Source: Halobacteriovorax sp. HLS
Lineage (GTDB): Bacteria > Bdellovibrionota > Bacteriovoracia > Bacteriovoracales > Bacteriovoracaceae
Assembly (NCBI RefSeq): GCF_004006665.1
Contig: NZ_QOCL01000014.1
Span: 62,001 to 126,000, forward strand
Length of the DNA: 64,000 nucleotides
Direction: 5' to 3'
Shown: one piece after another, positions 45,050 to 53,102 of the stretch
Position numbering within the stretch: position 1 is the stretch's first letter
How the letters are laid out: each line of letters begins with the position of its first letter
Program-made: the position numbers and the translations under genes
Notes under the pieces: generated by a model
Told to the model about the DNA's origin: nothing
What the model saw: the letters and a program-made list of their open reading frames with translations, nothing else
Databases searched by the model: none

Positions 45050-47149
45050 ATGAGAGTTTTCTTAGGAGCATTCCTATTTCTATTTATTAACACAACTTCA
45101 ATGGCAGCAAGTAGCTGTCATCAACAAGTTTTAGAGAAAATGACTTCTGAATTACACAGCTATATTAAGAGTAGTGTTAATGTAGAAGACTTTGCAGATT
45201 CTCAAAAAGATTTCTATAAGAAAATAGGTTTTCAATCTATTGGAACTGATTCTGGTGTAAAACTTATTTTAAATGTTGATATTAAGGATCTCGAAAAATC
45301 TTCTTCAGCAGAAGAGTTTAAAGTATTTAATGACGTTTTAAATAATTTCTTTGCTAAGAACAAAAGGGTAGGAACAATTGCTAATAGTGATGGCTTTTAT
45401 CCCAAAGATGATGTCTTACCTTGCTTTGATCAGTCTCTTTTTCTTTCTCAACACAAGCAGTGTTTAAATGGTCTAGATACTTTAGATAGTTCACAAATTG
45501 ATGCTCTAGGTTTGGCCATAAAGTCTATCTTTGATGCAACATCAATTAGGCTTGTTGAAGTTGATAAGAGCTCTTTTACAAAAGATAAAGTAATTAATGT
45601 TATAACTTCAATGAAGCTAGAGAATCTTTCCGGTCTCAATTTAGATGGGGATACTAAAGGGTGTGCGATCTCAGGAATGTTAATTAAATGTTCTTTTAGC
45701 GAGTTTGGTAAGAAGAGTATTTCCCTTCAAGGACCATCGTCCTTTGCCAGCATAGAGCTAGAGTATTTAGATGGAAGTACTTATTTGCTATCTGATGAGC
45801 TAGGCAACAATACTTATAATGTAATAAAGAAGAGTCCTGAAAACCCTAAAGGTAAGGCCATTGAGGACTTTACAATAGTACAGGGAGCTAAGAATTGTAG
45901 TAAGGATGGAGTAAATATAAGTTGTACGAATCTAAATGAAATGTTCGTACTCAAAGTTAATCCAGAAAAGAAAGAAGATGAACAACTTTCTTTAGAAATT
46001 AGGCCTTCGAATGCTTTCTATATTCAAGGAGATGATACTAAAGATCCTCTTTATTCCTACCTACAACCAGTCCTAATAAAAGATTCAAAAGAAGTCAGTG
46101 TAGAAGAGGGAAAGGTTAACTTCATAGACTTAAAAACTTGTGAAGTGATATCAAGGTCTAGAAATATTATAAAATGTCCTAAGCTAGATGAGCCTTACAA
46201 TATTGAGGCCCAACTCGTTGAAGAAAGTTCTACTTCTAAGGCCGATTATACCGTTGTGGCTAAGGGACAGTTAGGTCAATTGAGCCTCGAAATTACTCCC
46301 TATCAAACAGATTCATTACAACAAATTGATACCATCAAAGTGATGGCATCAGGAGTTGCCATCTCAGCTAACTCTTTCTCAAAATTAGGTATTACTCTTA
46401 AGTATGATCAAGATATTCGCTACGATATGAATAATTCTTTCTTTAGTTCCAAGAGAAAAGAGAAGGATTACTCATACATAGTAGAGCTCTACGAAAATGG
46501 AACATTCAAGTCTAAGCAACAAGTGAATGTCGCAAAGTATGTCGCAGATAATAGTTTCTTCTTTAATACTATCTCTAAAGATCGTTACTGTCGTTTTAGT
46601 TTAATGAAGGTTTTAGACGTTGGGAATTATGTTGACGTGGGTTCAAGCTCTTATATTAGTGAGATGTTCGAAACTAAAGTTAGCCCATCAAAAGGCGTAA
46701 GTTGCTCAGGTGTTCAGAAGAATTCTAATAGCACCCAAATCATGTGTACTATTTCAAAAGACAAATTCTCGGGCTCAGTTAAAGTTGATTTATTAAGCAA
46801 CGGCTCAGTAGTAAGATCGGCAAATTGTAATCTAACAAACTCTGAATATGACTTTGAAAGAGAAGATGATGATAAATTTCCTGGAGATGATGAGGATAGA
46901 GAATTTAGAGGTAAGACTATTAAAAGAAGTACAGCAAGCTCTAAGGCCCTTGCAGATTCGGCAACAGATGCATTTAGCGCTCTATTGCCAGAGTACTTGA
47001 AGTCAAGGTATCCAACTTCAAATACACAATACTATAATCCTTTAATGTATCAACCATATTACTATGGAGGACCAATGCTACCAAGTAGCTACGGTAATAT
47101 ACCGGGTATGTGGGATACAAGTTATATCTTCAACCCGGCTACGTATTAA
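45050..47149 (+). CDS. Large exported protein, unknown function
   Basis: 699 residues with a signal peptide (cut near residue 19, MAA/SSC). Repeated beta-rich segments with paired cysteines (e.g. CAISGMLIKCSFSEFG at about 204-219; NCSKDGVNISCTNLN; TCEVISRSRNIIKCPKL; VSCSGVQKNSNSTQIMCT) suggest a chain of small Ig-like or disulfide-pinned domains. The tail (about 645-699) is Tyr/Pro-rich and probably flexible. The start has no clear RBS; a poor -10-like GATAAG ends six bases before it. The family is not recognised. It is convergent with the DegP-like gene, two bases apart. Confidence 0.7.
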   Translation: MRVFLGAFLFLFINTTSMAASSCHQQVLEKMTSELHSYIKSSVNVEDFADSQKDFYKKIGFQSIGTDSGVKLILNVDIKDLEKSSSAEEFKVFNDVLNNFFAKNKRVGTIANSDGFYPKDDVLPCFDQSLFLSQHKQCLNGLDTLDSSQIDALGLAIKSIFDATSIRLVEVDKSSFTKDKVINVITSMKLENLSGLNLDGDTKGCAISGMLIKCSFSEFGKKSISLQGPSSFASIELEYLDGSTYLLSDELGNNTYNVIKKSPENPKGKAIEDFTIVQGAKNCSKDGVNISCTNLNEMFVLKVNPEKKEDEQLSLEIRPSNAFYIQGDDTKDPLYSYLQPVLIKDSKEVSVEEGKVNFIDLKTCEVISRSRNIIKCPKLDEPYNIEAQLVEESSTSKADYTVVAKGQLGQLSLEITPYQTDSLQQIDTIKVMASGVAISANSFSKLGITLKYDQDIRYDMNNSFFSSKRKEKDYSYIVELYENGTFKSKQQVNVAKYVADNSFFFNTISKDRYCRFSLMKVLDVGNYVDVGSSSYISEMFETKVSPSKGVSCSGVQKNSNSTQIMCTISKDKFSGSVKVDLLSNGSVVRSANCNLTNSEYDFEREDDDKFPGDDEDREFRGKTIKRSTASSKALADSATDAFSALLPEYLKSRYPTSNTQYYNPLMYQPYYYGGPMLPSSYGNIPGMWDTSYIFNPATY

Positions 47150-47150
47150 T

Positions 47151-48209
47151 TTAGTTATCGTTAATAGGAATTAATTCAATTTTAATTTTCTTAATCTTTC
47201 CTTTTCTAAAGACATCTGCAGTGACAATATCTCCAACTTTGTATTGTCCAAGAATATGGTAAATATCATCAATATTATCAACTTCTTTTTTATCAATCGC
47301 TAGAATGATATCTCCTGGATAAGTTCTTCCATACTTGTCTTTTGTAAATCCTACTATACCAGCTTTTCCCGCACCACCTTCTGGATCAACATAGAGAACA
47401 ACAATACCTTTATCAACGCCAAGTCTTGTCTTTTGGTATTCACTGGCCGGACCAATTCCCAGTCCTGGCCTAGTAACTTTTCCATTCTTTATAAGATCTG
47501 GAATAATGAGACTAATAGTATCTACGGGAACAGCAAAACCGATTCCGGCACTTGAACCAGACTTACTGTAGATAACAGTATTCATTCCAATCAAGGCCCC
47601 ATTAGAGTCGAGAAGTGGTCCCCCTGAATTACCAGGATTAATGGATGCATCTGTTTGAATCATTCCGTATATTCTAACATTTCCAATACCCATTATTTTT
47701 CTATCTAGTGCTGAAACAATTCCTGAAGTTATTGTATGGTCAAGGCCAAATGGATTTCCAATTGCCATTGTTTTTTGACCAACCTGTAGAGTTTTAGATT
47801 TTCCAACCTTGATTGGTTGTAGATTCTTAGGCTTCTCTTCTAACTTAAGTACTGCTACATCTTTGTTACTAACTTTGCCAACTAGTGAGGCTGGATATTG
47901 TTTCTTATCACCTCTAAATGTTACTAAGAACTTATCTCCACCAGCAATAACGTGAAAGTTTGTGATTATATGGCCTTCTTTATCCCAGACAAACCCCGTA
48001 CCAGCTCCAACAGGCACTTCGTGAGCGTCATAATCAAATATAGAACCTTTAGTCATTTGTAGGTTTGTGACGTTAACAACACTTTGAACAGAATTCTTAA
48101 ATGTTTCTATTGTATTCTTTTCATCCTCTAGAAGTGCAAATGCCGTAGACATAGATAATGCACTGAAGGTAAAGACCAATATTGCTAATAAATGCTTTAA
48201 TCTATTCAA
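47151..48209 (-). CDS. DegP/HtrA-like serine protease with one PDZ domain
   Basis: 352 residues. I choose the TTG at 48209: AAGGAG lies exactly six bases upstream, and the protein then opens with a signal peptide (cut near residue 25); the longer frame from 48305 adds a basic tail without an RBS. Trypsin-fold triad: His86 (TNFHVI), Asp117 (KDVAVL), Ser195 (GNSGGP). One PDZ domain (about 250-345) with PGDIILAIDKKEVDNIDDI. A periplasmic or membrane-anchored protease that removes misfolded envelope proteins, closer to DegS (one PDZ) than to DegP (two). Confidence 0.9.
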   Translation of the reverse strand: MNRLKHLLAILVFTFSALSMSTAFALLEDEKNTIETFKNSVQSVVNVTNLQMTKGSIFDYDAHEVPVGAGTGFVWDKEGHIITNFHVIAGGDKFLVTFRGDKKQYPASLVGKVSNKDVAVLKLEEKPKNLQPIKVGKSKTLQVGQKTMAIGNPFGLDHTITSGIVSALDRKIMGIGNVRIYGMIQTDASINPGNSGGPLLDSNGALIGMNTVIYSKSGSSAGIGFAVPVDTISLIIPDLIKNGKVTRPGLGIGPASEYQKTRLGVDKGIVVLYVDPEGGAGKAGIVGFTKDKYGRTYPGDIILAIDKKEVDNIDDIYHILGQYKVGDIVTADVFRKGKIKKIKIELIPINDN

Positions 48210-48319
48210 TTCTAACTCCTTAAGTTGGTTGCTCGTTTTTCTTATTATAGATATAATAAATTTCAATTCTAACTGCAAGCGAGGCTTGCGTAAATTTTTT
48301 GTCAACTTAGGAGATTCTT

Positions 48320-49216
48320 TTGCAAATTCAGTACTTTAATCGTGGGAAAAACTGTGTAGAAGTTGAGAAAGTATATGGTGATGCTGGAGTAAAGTGGTTA
48401 TATAATAGTTTTTGGGGAAAATTTCTCTCAAATTCACTGGTAAAGGCACCTCTTTCTATTTTATATGGTCAATTACAAGATCTTCCTATGAGTAAAAATA
48501 AAATTCCAGGTTTTATTGAAAACTTTCAAATTGATATGAGTGAATTTCTTCCTGAAAAGGGAAAGGATGAGTTGGAGCCTTATTCGAGCTTCAATACTTT
48601 CTTTGTGAGAGAGTTTAAAGATGGAGCTAGAGAAATAGAAAAAAGTCCTGATAAAATGCCAGCATTTAGTGAAGCTAGATATTTTGGTTACTCGAGTATA
48701 ACAGATGATAAGACAATTCCTGTAAAAGGAAAATTCTTAAACGCGCAAGAATTGCTCAGTAACTCCAAGTGGACGGAAACTTTTAAAGACGGTCCTCTCT
48801 TGCTGGCGCGACTCTGCCCTGTTGATTATCATAGGTTTCATTTTCCTGACTCTGGGCATGTTCTAGATCACTATAAAGTTGGTGGCCTCTATCACTCTGT
48901 GAATCCAATTGCACTTAAAGCGAAAGAGGATATTTTTTCAACTAACGTTAGAGAAGTAACAATCCTTGAGACCGAAAATTTTGGAAAGATTGCCTATGTG
49001 GAAGTCGGTGCTATATGTGTAGGAAGAATAGAGCAAAGTACTGATTTGACAACTTTTGAGCGTGGACAGGAGAAAGGGTATTTTCTCTTTGGTGGCTCAA
49101 CAGTGATTATTATTGGTGAAAAGGGGAAATGGTCCCCAAGTTCTGACATCATTGATTACACCAATAAGGGAATGGAGACGTATATTCAACTCGGTGATGT
49201 TGTCGCTACGAAATAG
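48320..49216 (+). CDS. psd: Phosphatidylserine decarboxylase proenzyme
   Basis: 298 residues with a TTG start and AGGAG six bases before it. Family features: YSSFNTFFVREFKDGAREIE (about 87-106), the central LARLCPVDYHRFHFPDSG, and the processing site FGGST (Gly258-Thr261). Self-cleavage between Gly259 and Ser260 makes the pyruvoyl cofactor. It makes phosphatidylethanolamine at the inner membrane. No pssA is nearby. Divergent from the DegP-like gene and convergent with an EEP hydrolase gene, overlapping the latter by 11 bp. Confidence 0.95.
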   Translation: MQIQYFNRGKNCVEVEKVYGDAGVKWLYNSFWGKFLSNSLVKAPLSILYGQLQDLPMSKNKIPGFIENFQIDMSEFLPEKGKDELEPYSSFNTFFVREFKDGAREIEKSPDKMPAFSEARYFGYSSITDDKTIPVKGKFLNAQELLSNSKWTETFKDGPLLLARLCPVDYHRFHFPDSGHVLDHYKVGGLYHSVNPIALKAKEDIFSTNVREVTILETENFGKIAYVEVGAICVGRIEQSTDLTTFERGQEKGYFLFGGSTVIIIGEKGKWSPSSDIIDYTNKGMETYIQLGDVVATK

Positions 49217-49979
49217 TAAATTCGGCCAACACGGGGAAGTGATCAGAAGGGAATATGCCCTTTTGATTTTCCTTTGCAAGTCTTATACTTTTGGATTCAA
49301 AAAACTTATCCGCGATTATCCAATCTATTCGGGCCCCTTCTGGATTTAGACCATCAAATTTATGGTAGCTTGTTTCTTCTAGGTGTCCGTGCTTTGTCCA
49401 CGGATCATACAAATTACTAAATTGAGAAATAAGCTTATCTCTTACTTCCTCTTGAGGTGATTCATTAAAATCACCAGTTACAATAATAGGGAGGTTTTGA
49501 TCGTTTATTCTTTTTACCTCATCAATTAGTACTTGAATTTGCTCTGATCGAGTAGAAGACAGAACATGATCGAGATGAGTATTTACATAAAAGAAGTTAA
49601 AGTCTCTATGCTTGTGTTTTGCTTTTATCCAAGTGCAAAGTCTTGGAAATGCAGAATTAAATGACTTTGAGCCGCCGATAGTCGGAGTTTCGCTGAGCCA
49701 AATATCTCCACTACTAATTACTTCTATATTTTGTGAATTTACAAAGATACACGGGTACATTCTCTCTTCAATCCACTCTCTGTGTTCTTCTACTAATGTG
49801 TGATTAGGTAATAATGAGCAAAGGTCTTTAATCTGCTCTTCTCTGCCTTCTTGGGTTCCAAAGATATCAGCACAAAAGTCATTTAAAAGACTTGATAGAA
49901 GAATTCTTCTGCCGGCCCAGTCGTGACGTCCATCTTGAGGGTTATCAAAGCGAATATTAGCGGATGCGACTTTAAACAT
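49206..49979 (-). CDS. Endonuclease/exonuclease/phosphatase-family hydrolase
   Basis: 257 residues without a signal peptide, so cytoplasmic. EEP fold motifs: ASANIRFDNP (about 5-14), GTQEG (about 41-45, catalytic Glu), VNTHLDHVLSSTRSEQI (about 131-147), TGDFNESP (about 168-175), and PSDHFPVLAEF at the end. These give metal-dependent phosphoester cleavage; the substrate (DNA, phosphoinositide-like, or other) cannot be told. AGGA precedes the ATG. Convergent overlap of 11 bp with psd. Confidence 0.85.
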   Translation of the reverse strand: MFKVASANIRFDNPQDGRHDWAGRRILLSSLLNDFCADIFGTQEGREEQIKDLCSLLPNHTLVEEHREWIEERMYPCIFVNSQNIEVISSGDIWLSETPTIGGSKSFNSAFPRLCTWIKAKHKHRDFNFFYVNTHLDHVLSSTRSEQIQVLIDEVKRINDQNLPIIVTGDFNESPQEEVRDKLISQFSNLYDPWTKHGHLEETSYHKFDGLNPEGARIDWIIADKFFESKSIRLAKENQKGIFPSDHFPVLAEFTIS

Positions 49980-50102
49980 TTCTGTTCCTATGTTTGGAAA
50001 ATAGAACGGTTACTATCTAAGGTTATTGAAAAATCAGCATATTAGCAATGGTTTTTAATGGCATGAGCTTTGCTATGTGGAGTATGTGAATAGGAGGTTA
50101 GA

Positions 50103-50441
50103 GTGATATCACATGAAGAAGTTCAAAGCAGTTTATTTAAAAAGTACAATTTTCTATTAAAGAAATCGACTATAAGAGAGATATCTCATGACAGTGGGAT
50201 ACAGCAGACAAGGATATTTAGACTCCTCAATGGAAGTGAAATGAAATTGTCTGAATATCTTATTATTAAAAATCGAGTTGATTATCTTTCTGCAAGAAAC
50301 TCTGACATTGCTGAGTTAACTATGGATTGTGAGGCGCTACTTTCAAGTTATGGTATTCAAAAGCTGTCACAACAAGTTGAAAGGAAGGTGAGACTCGCTA
50401 GATTAATTATGAATAACAATTGCGCTAAAAAAGCGGCATAG
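50103..50441 (+). CDS. Small helix-turn-helix protein
   Basis: 112 residues, GTG start with AGGAGG five bases upstream. A helix-turn-helix of lambda-repressor type is likely at about 23-50 (REISHDSGIQQTRIFRLLNG). The C-terminal half is helical and basic (LSQQVERKVRLARLIM), perhaps for dimerisation. Probably a regulator. Nine bases before the next gene, so they form an operon. Confidence 0.65.
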   Translation: MISHEEVQSSLFKKYNFLLKKSTIREISHDSGIQQTRIFRLLNGSEMKLSEYLIIKNRVDYLSARNSDIAELTMDCEALLSSYGIQKLSQQVERKVRLARLIMNNNCAKKAA

Positions 50442-50449
50442 GAGATAAT

Positions 50450-50938
50450 GTGAATTTATTATTACCAGAACGCATGATACTTGAGTCAGTTTCAAGAAAA
50501 AATATGACTCTAGATGCTATTAAAAGAGATACAGGGCTATCAGATATTTTAGTCAATTCTTTAATCCCAGAGCTTATTTATAAAAATATGCTTCTATATA
50601 AGAATAATAAGTACTTTATAAATACTGACCCTAGTAGTGACTGGCTTGAAAAAGTAAATGGATTGGAAAGTAGAGAACAAGAATTAAGGGATCTTTTAAA
50701 TGCTTCTGTGGAAAATCAAGCCAAAGATAAGGAGTTTAAATTAAAGAAAGTTTTTTTAACAAGTTATGAAGAGAAGCTATTAAAAATTGAGCTATCTAAG
50801 ATTGATAACTTTATTACTCAAATACAAGAAATGAGAGAGTTTGATAACAACGATAGAAAAACCTCCGAAATGAAAGTGGTCTACTGGGGAAGTGCAAATT
50901 ATGGAGAACTTGTCGAACAAGACTTAAAGTATATATAA
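50450..50938 (+). CDS. Small winged-helix-like protein, unknown role
   Basis: 162 residues with a GTG start and an upstream AGGAGA. The first 58 residues resemble a winged helix (MILESVSRKNMTLDAIKRD, then LSDILVNSLIPELIYKNMLL). Residues about 65-140 are a charged helix that may dimerise; the tail ends KVVYWGSANYGELVEQDLKY. Co-transcribed with the HTH gene before it. The pairing of two small DNA-binding-like proteins suggests a regulator with a partner; the targets are unknown. Confidence 0.6.
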   Translation: MNLLLPERMILESVSRKNMTLDAIKRDTGLSDILVNSLIPELIYKNMLLYKNNKYFINTDPSSDWLEKVNGLESREQELRDLLNASVENQAKDKEFKLKKVFLTSYEEKLLKIELSKIDNFITQIQEMREFDNNDRKTSEMKVVYWGSANYGELVEQDLKYI

Positions 50939-50939
50939 T
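50910..50939 (+). promoter_or_regulatory. Leaderless promoter candidate: TTGTCG-N18-TATAAT-N6-ATG
   Basis: Consensus TATAAT (50934-50939) with TTGTCG 18 bp upstream inside the previous gene's end; six bases then the ATG at 50946. There is no Shine-Dalgarno sequence. Confidence 0.55.
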
Positions 50940-50945
50940 CACCAA

Positions 50946-52034
50946 ATGCATATCTCTATTGCCATCATTGGTGGTGGGATCGTTGGATTATTAATTGCCA
51001 AAGAATTAGTGCTCCAGCATCCTGACAAAGACATTGTTTTGTTCGAAAAAGAACCTTTCTTGGGTGAACACTCTACTCATAGAAATAGTTGCGTCTTACA
51101 TGCTGGTCTATATTATCCAAAAAATAGCCTAAAAAGAGAGTTATGTATAAGTGGAAAAAATATTTGGCATAGTGAATACTCAGAGTTTGTTAATAAGTGC
51201 GGAAAATATTTAATAGCAACCGATAGTGATGAAAATGAAAGTTTAGTTGAACTCTTTAATAATGCTGTAGAAAACGGTGTCGGAGAGTTGAGTTGGTGTG
51301 ATCAAGATAAAATTAATGAATTAGCAAAATTTCTTAATGTTCATAACGCTTTCTTTAGCGCAGGAACATCAATTTTAAATATCGGAGATGCTCTTAAAAA
51401 AATTGAAATACAACTTCAAAAAGATAATTTCTATCTCATGAAGAATCAAGAAGTGAAGGAGCTGAAATTTGAAAATGGTGTCTTTTCCCTCACTACTCAG
51501 AAAGAGAAATTAACTGCAGATATTGTAATCAACGCGGCAGGCTTAGGAGCAGTTGCAATTAGAGAATTTCTTGGATTAACCGACTTTTGTAATGAGTATG
51601 TTAAAGGCAATTACGTAAAACTGAAGAAAAAATTTTATAATGAATCTCTACTTTACCCTGTACCACCTAAAGGGTTAAAGGGACTAGGTGTTCATACAAG
51701 TTTTGGTGAGGATGGAATTATTAGATTTGGACCAAATACTGAAGATGTTAATTCAGTTAACTATCAGATTAAAGAAAGTGTCGTAGAAAGTATGGCCGGT
51801 GATATACTTAAGGTTTTTAAGGGAATCTCTCAAAAAGATCTAGAAGTTGATTATTGTGGAATTCGACCTAAAATTAGAAAAAATAATCAGTTGTATTCTG
51901 ATTTTTACATTTCAAATGGGGAAGCTTATGGCCTACATAGATATATTGAATGTCTAGGCGTTGAGTCTCCAGGATTGACGAGTTCTCCTGCTATTGCCCG
52001 TAAGGTTAGTGAGATTGTAAAATCTCTAGTCTAA
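50946..52034 (+). CDS. FAD-dependent oxidoreductase, L-2-hydroxyglutarate oxidase-like (LhgO family)
   Basis: 362 residues. Rossmann FAD motif AIIGGGIVGLLIAKEL (about 6-21), then EKEPFLGEHSTHRNSCVLHA and GLYYPKNSLKREL, typical of LhgO/YgaF. VINAAGLGA (about 195-203) and a C-terminal GVESPGLTSSPAIARKV (about 338-354) complete the DAO fold. LhgO oxidises L-2-hydroxyglutarate to 2-oxoglutarate and feeds electrons to the membrane. The specific substrate is inferred from the family. Convergent with the MetE-like gene, overlapping by 29 bp. Confidence 0.8.
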   Translation: MHISIAIIGGGIVGLLIAKELVLQHPDKDIVLFEKEPFLGEHSTHRNSCVLHAGLYYPKNSLKRELCISGKNIWHSEYSEFVNKCGKYLIATDSDENESLVELFNNAVENGVGELSWCDQDKINELAKFLNVHNAFFSAGTSILNIGDALKKIEIQLQKDNFYLMKNQEVKELKFENGVFSLTTQKEKLTADIVINAAGLGAVAIREFLGLTDFCNEYVKGNYVKLKKKFYNESLLYPVPPKGLKGLGVHTSFGEDGIIRFGPNTEDVNSVNYQIKESVVESMAGDILKVFKGISQKDLEVDYCGIRPKIRKNNQLYSDFYISNGEAYGLHRYIECLGVESPGLTSSPAIARKVSEIVKSLV

Positions 52035-52686
52035 TTGCTAATAAGTCTTGAAGTATGTGGTCACACTCTTTTTCACTTTTTAATGCAAGACCACAAGCTG
52101 GAGAGATCCAGCAATTTTGCACATAATCCCTTAGGACTTTTTTCCATATTTTAAAATTTTCTACCCTTGAGTTACTTTGCGTGTGTGTTGCAATAATGCC
52201 GACGACGGGAGTAATACTATTTGATACGAGAGTATCAACGAATGAATATGGATCATCTATTAGGCCTGCATCAAAAGAGAAGTGTGTTGGAGAAAGTTTA
52301 ATTATATTTTCAATAGAGAAGTTTCCACAGCAGTGAAGACCTCTACCGGTAATTATAGGTGTTAAGCTTTCAATATCTTTAATTATTGGTGCATCTATAA
52401 ATGTAATACAATTGTCATAATCTTGGATTTCAACTTCTAATACTTCAGCAGAAGGATATTGAACTTTTTTTAAAGTTGATTTTGAACTTTTAAGAAATTC
52501 TTCTAGGCAGGAGTTAGTCTTTGCCTCTAGAATTGTTCCATCTAGTATGGCCAACTCTGGAAGAAAAGGTATATCAAACTTATTCGAATAACTAAGAGCA
52601 TCCTCTATTGTTAAGTGGGGAAGGCTACCAATTCCTGTTGTGGGTAGAAGTCTATCCATCGAATCCATATGTGTTGAGCATTTCAT
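52006..52686 (-). CDS. Short MetE/UROD-like protein at the end of the methionine operon
   Basis: 226 residues from the ATG at 52686; starts at 52668 or 52659 are also possible, and none has an RBS. TTGIGSLPH near the N-terminus is the hallmark of the cobalamin-independent methionine synthase/UROD barrel family. HCCGN (about 117-121) and SPACGLAL (about 195-202) fit zinc ligands of the MetE catalytic half. It is much shorter than MetE (about 750) and shorter than the catalytic half alone (about 340), so some barrel strands are missing or reduced. The context with metH and metF suggests a role in methyl transfer, but the activity is unproven. Confidence 0.65.
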   Translation of the reverse strand: MKCSTHMDSMDRLLPTTGIGSLPHLTIEDALSYSNKFDIPFLPELAILDGTILEAKTNSCLEEFLKSSKSTLKKVQYPSAEVLEVEIQDYDNCITFIDAPIIKDIESLTPIITGRGLHCCGNFSIENIIKLSPTHFSFDAGLIDDPYSFVDTLVSNSITPVVGIIATHTQSNSRVENFKIWKKVLRDYVQNCWISPACGLALKSEKECDHILQDLLAIRLEILQSH

Positions 52687-53101
52687 CAATTAATTCAATG
52701 AAATTATGCTTTATATCTTTATTTTCAGGAGATTGAGAGCAGCAAGCGATATATCCAAGCATCATTTTCCAATCGGCCTTTCTATTATTATCGGCCAACC
52801 AAGAATCAAAGTGATCTATAGCATCGATCCATTCTGCTAAAGAATAGATTGAAGTATCTGTATTTTCAAATAATAGCTTAACTGCGGTATGTCCATCGGG
52901 ACGAGTCTTACTGTAAACATAGATTAATCTAATAATAGTATTGAACTTTTGAGGAGAGTTGCTCGCATCTAATATTTTTAATAGTTCGGAGTCGCAAAGG
53001 TCCCTAGAATGAAGAGTGTCTCTTGCATTTTTAATACAAGTCTTCCATAGATCTTTTTGATCAAACTTTTTATCTATGGAAGCTTCAAAAAACTCATTCA
53101 T
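52652..53101 (-). CDS. Unknown protein of the methionine operon
   Basis: 149 residues, helical and acidic, without signal peptide, transmembrane segment or known motif. Starts one base after the metH stop and overlaps the MetE-like gene by 35 bp, so it is translated in series with both. Such tight coupling suggests a small partner, for example a regulator or chaperone of MetH, but nothing in the sequence shows this. Confidence 0.6.
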   Translation of the reverse strand: MNEFFEASIDKKFDQKDLWKTCIKNARDTLHSRDLCDSELLKILDASNSPQKFNTIIRLIYVYSKTRPDGHTAVKLLFENTDTSIYSLAEWIDAIDHFDSWLADNNRKADWKMMLGYIACCSQSPENKDIKHNFIELIDEMLNTYGFDG

Positions 53102-53102
53102 C

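Noticed and set aside
48210-48305. Longer start for the DegP-like protease
   Set aside because: The extra 32 residues are basic and would hide the signal peptide; AAGGAG is placed exactly for the TTG at 48209.
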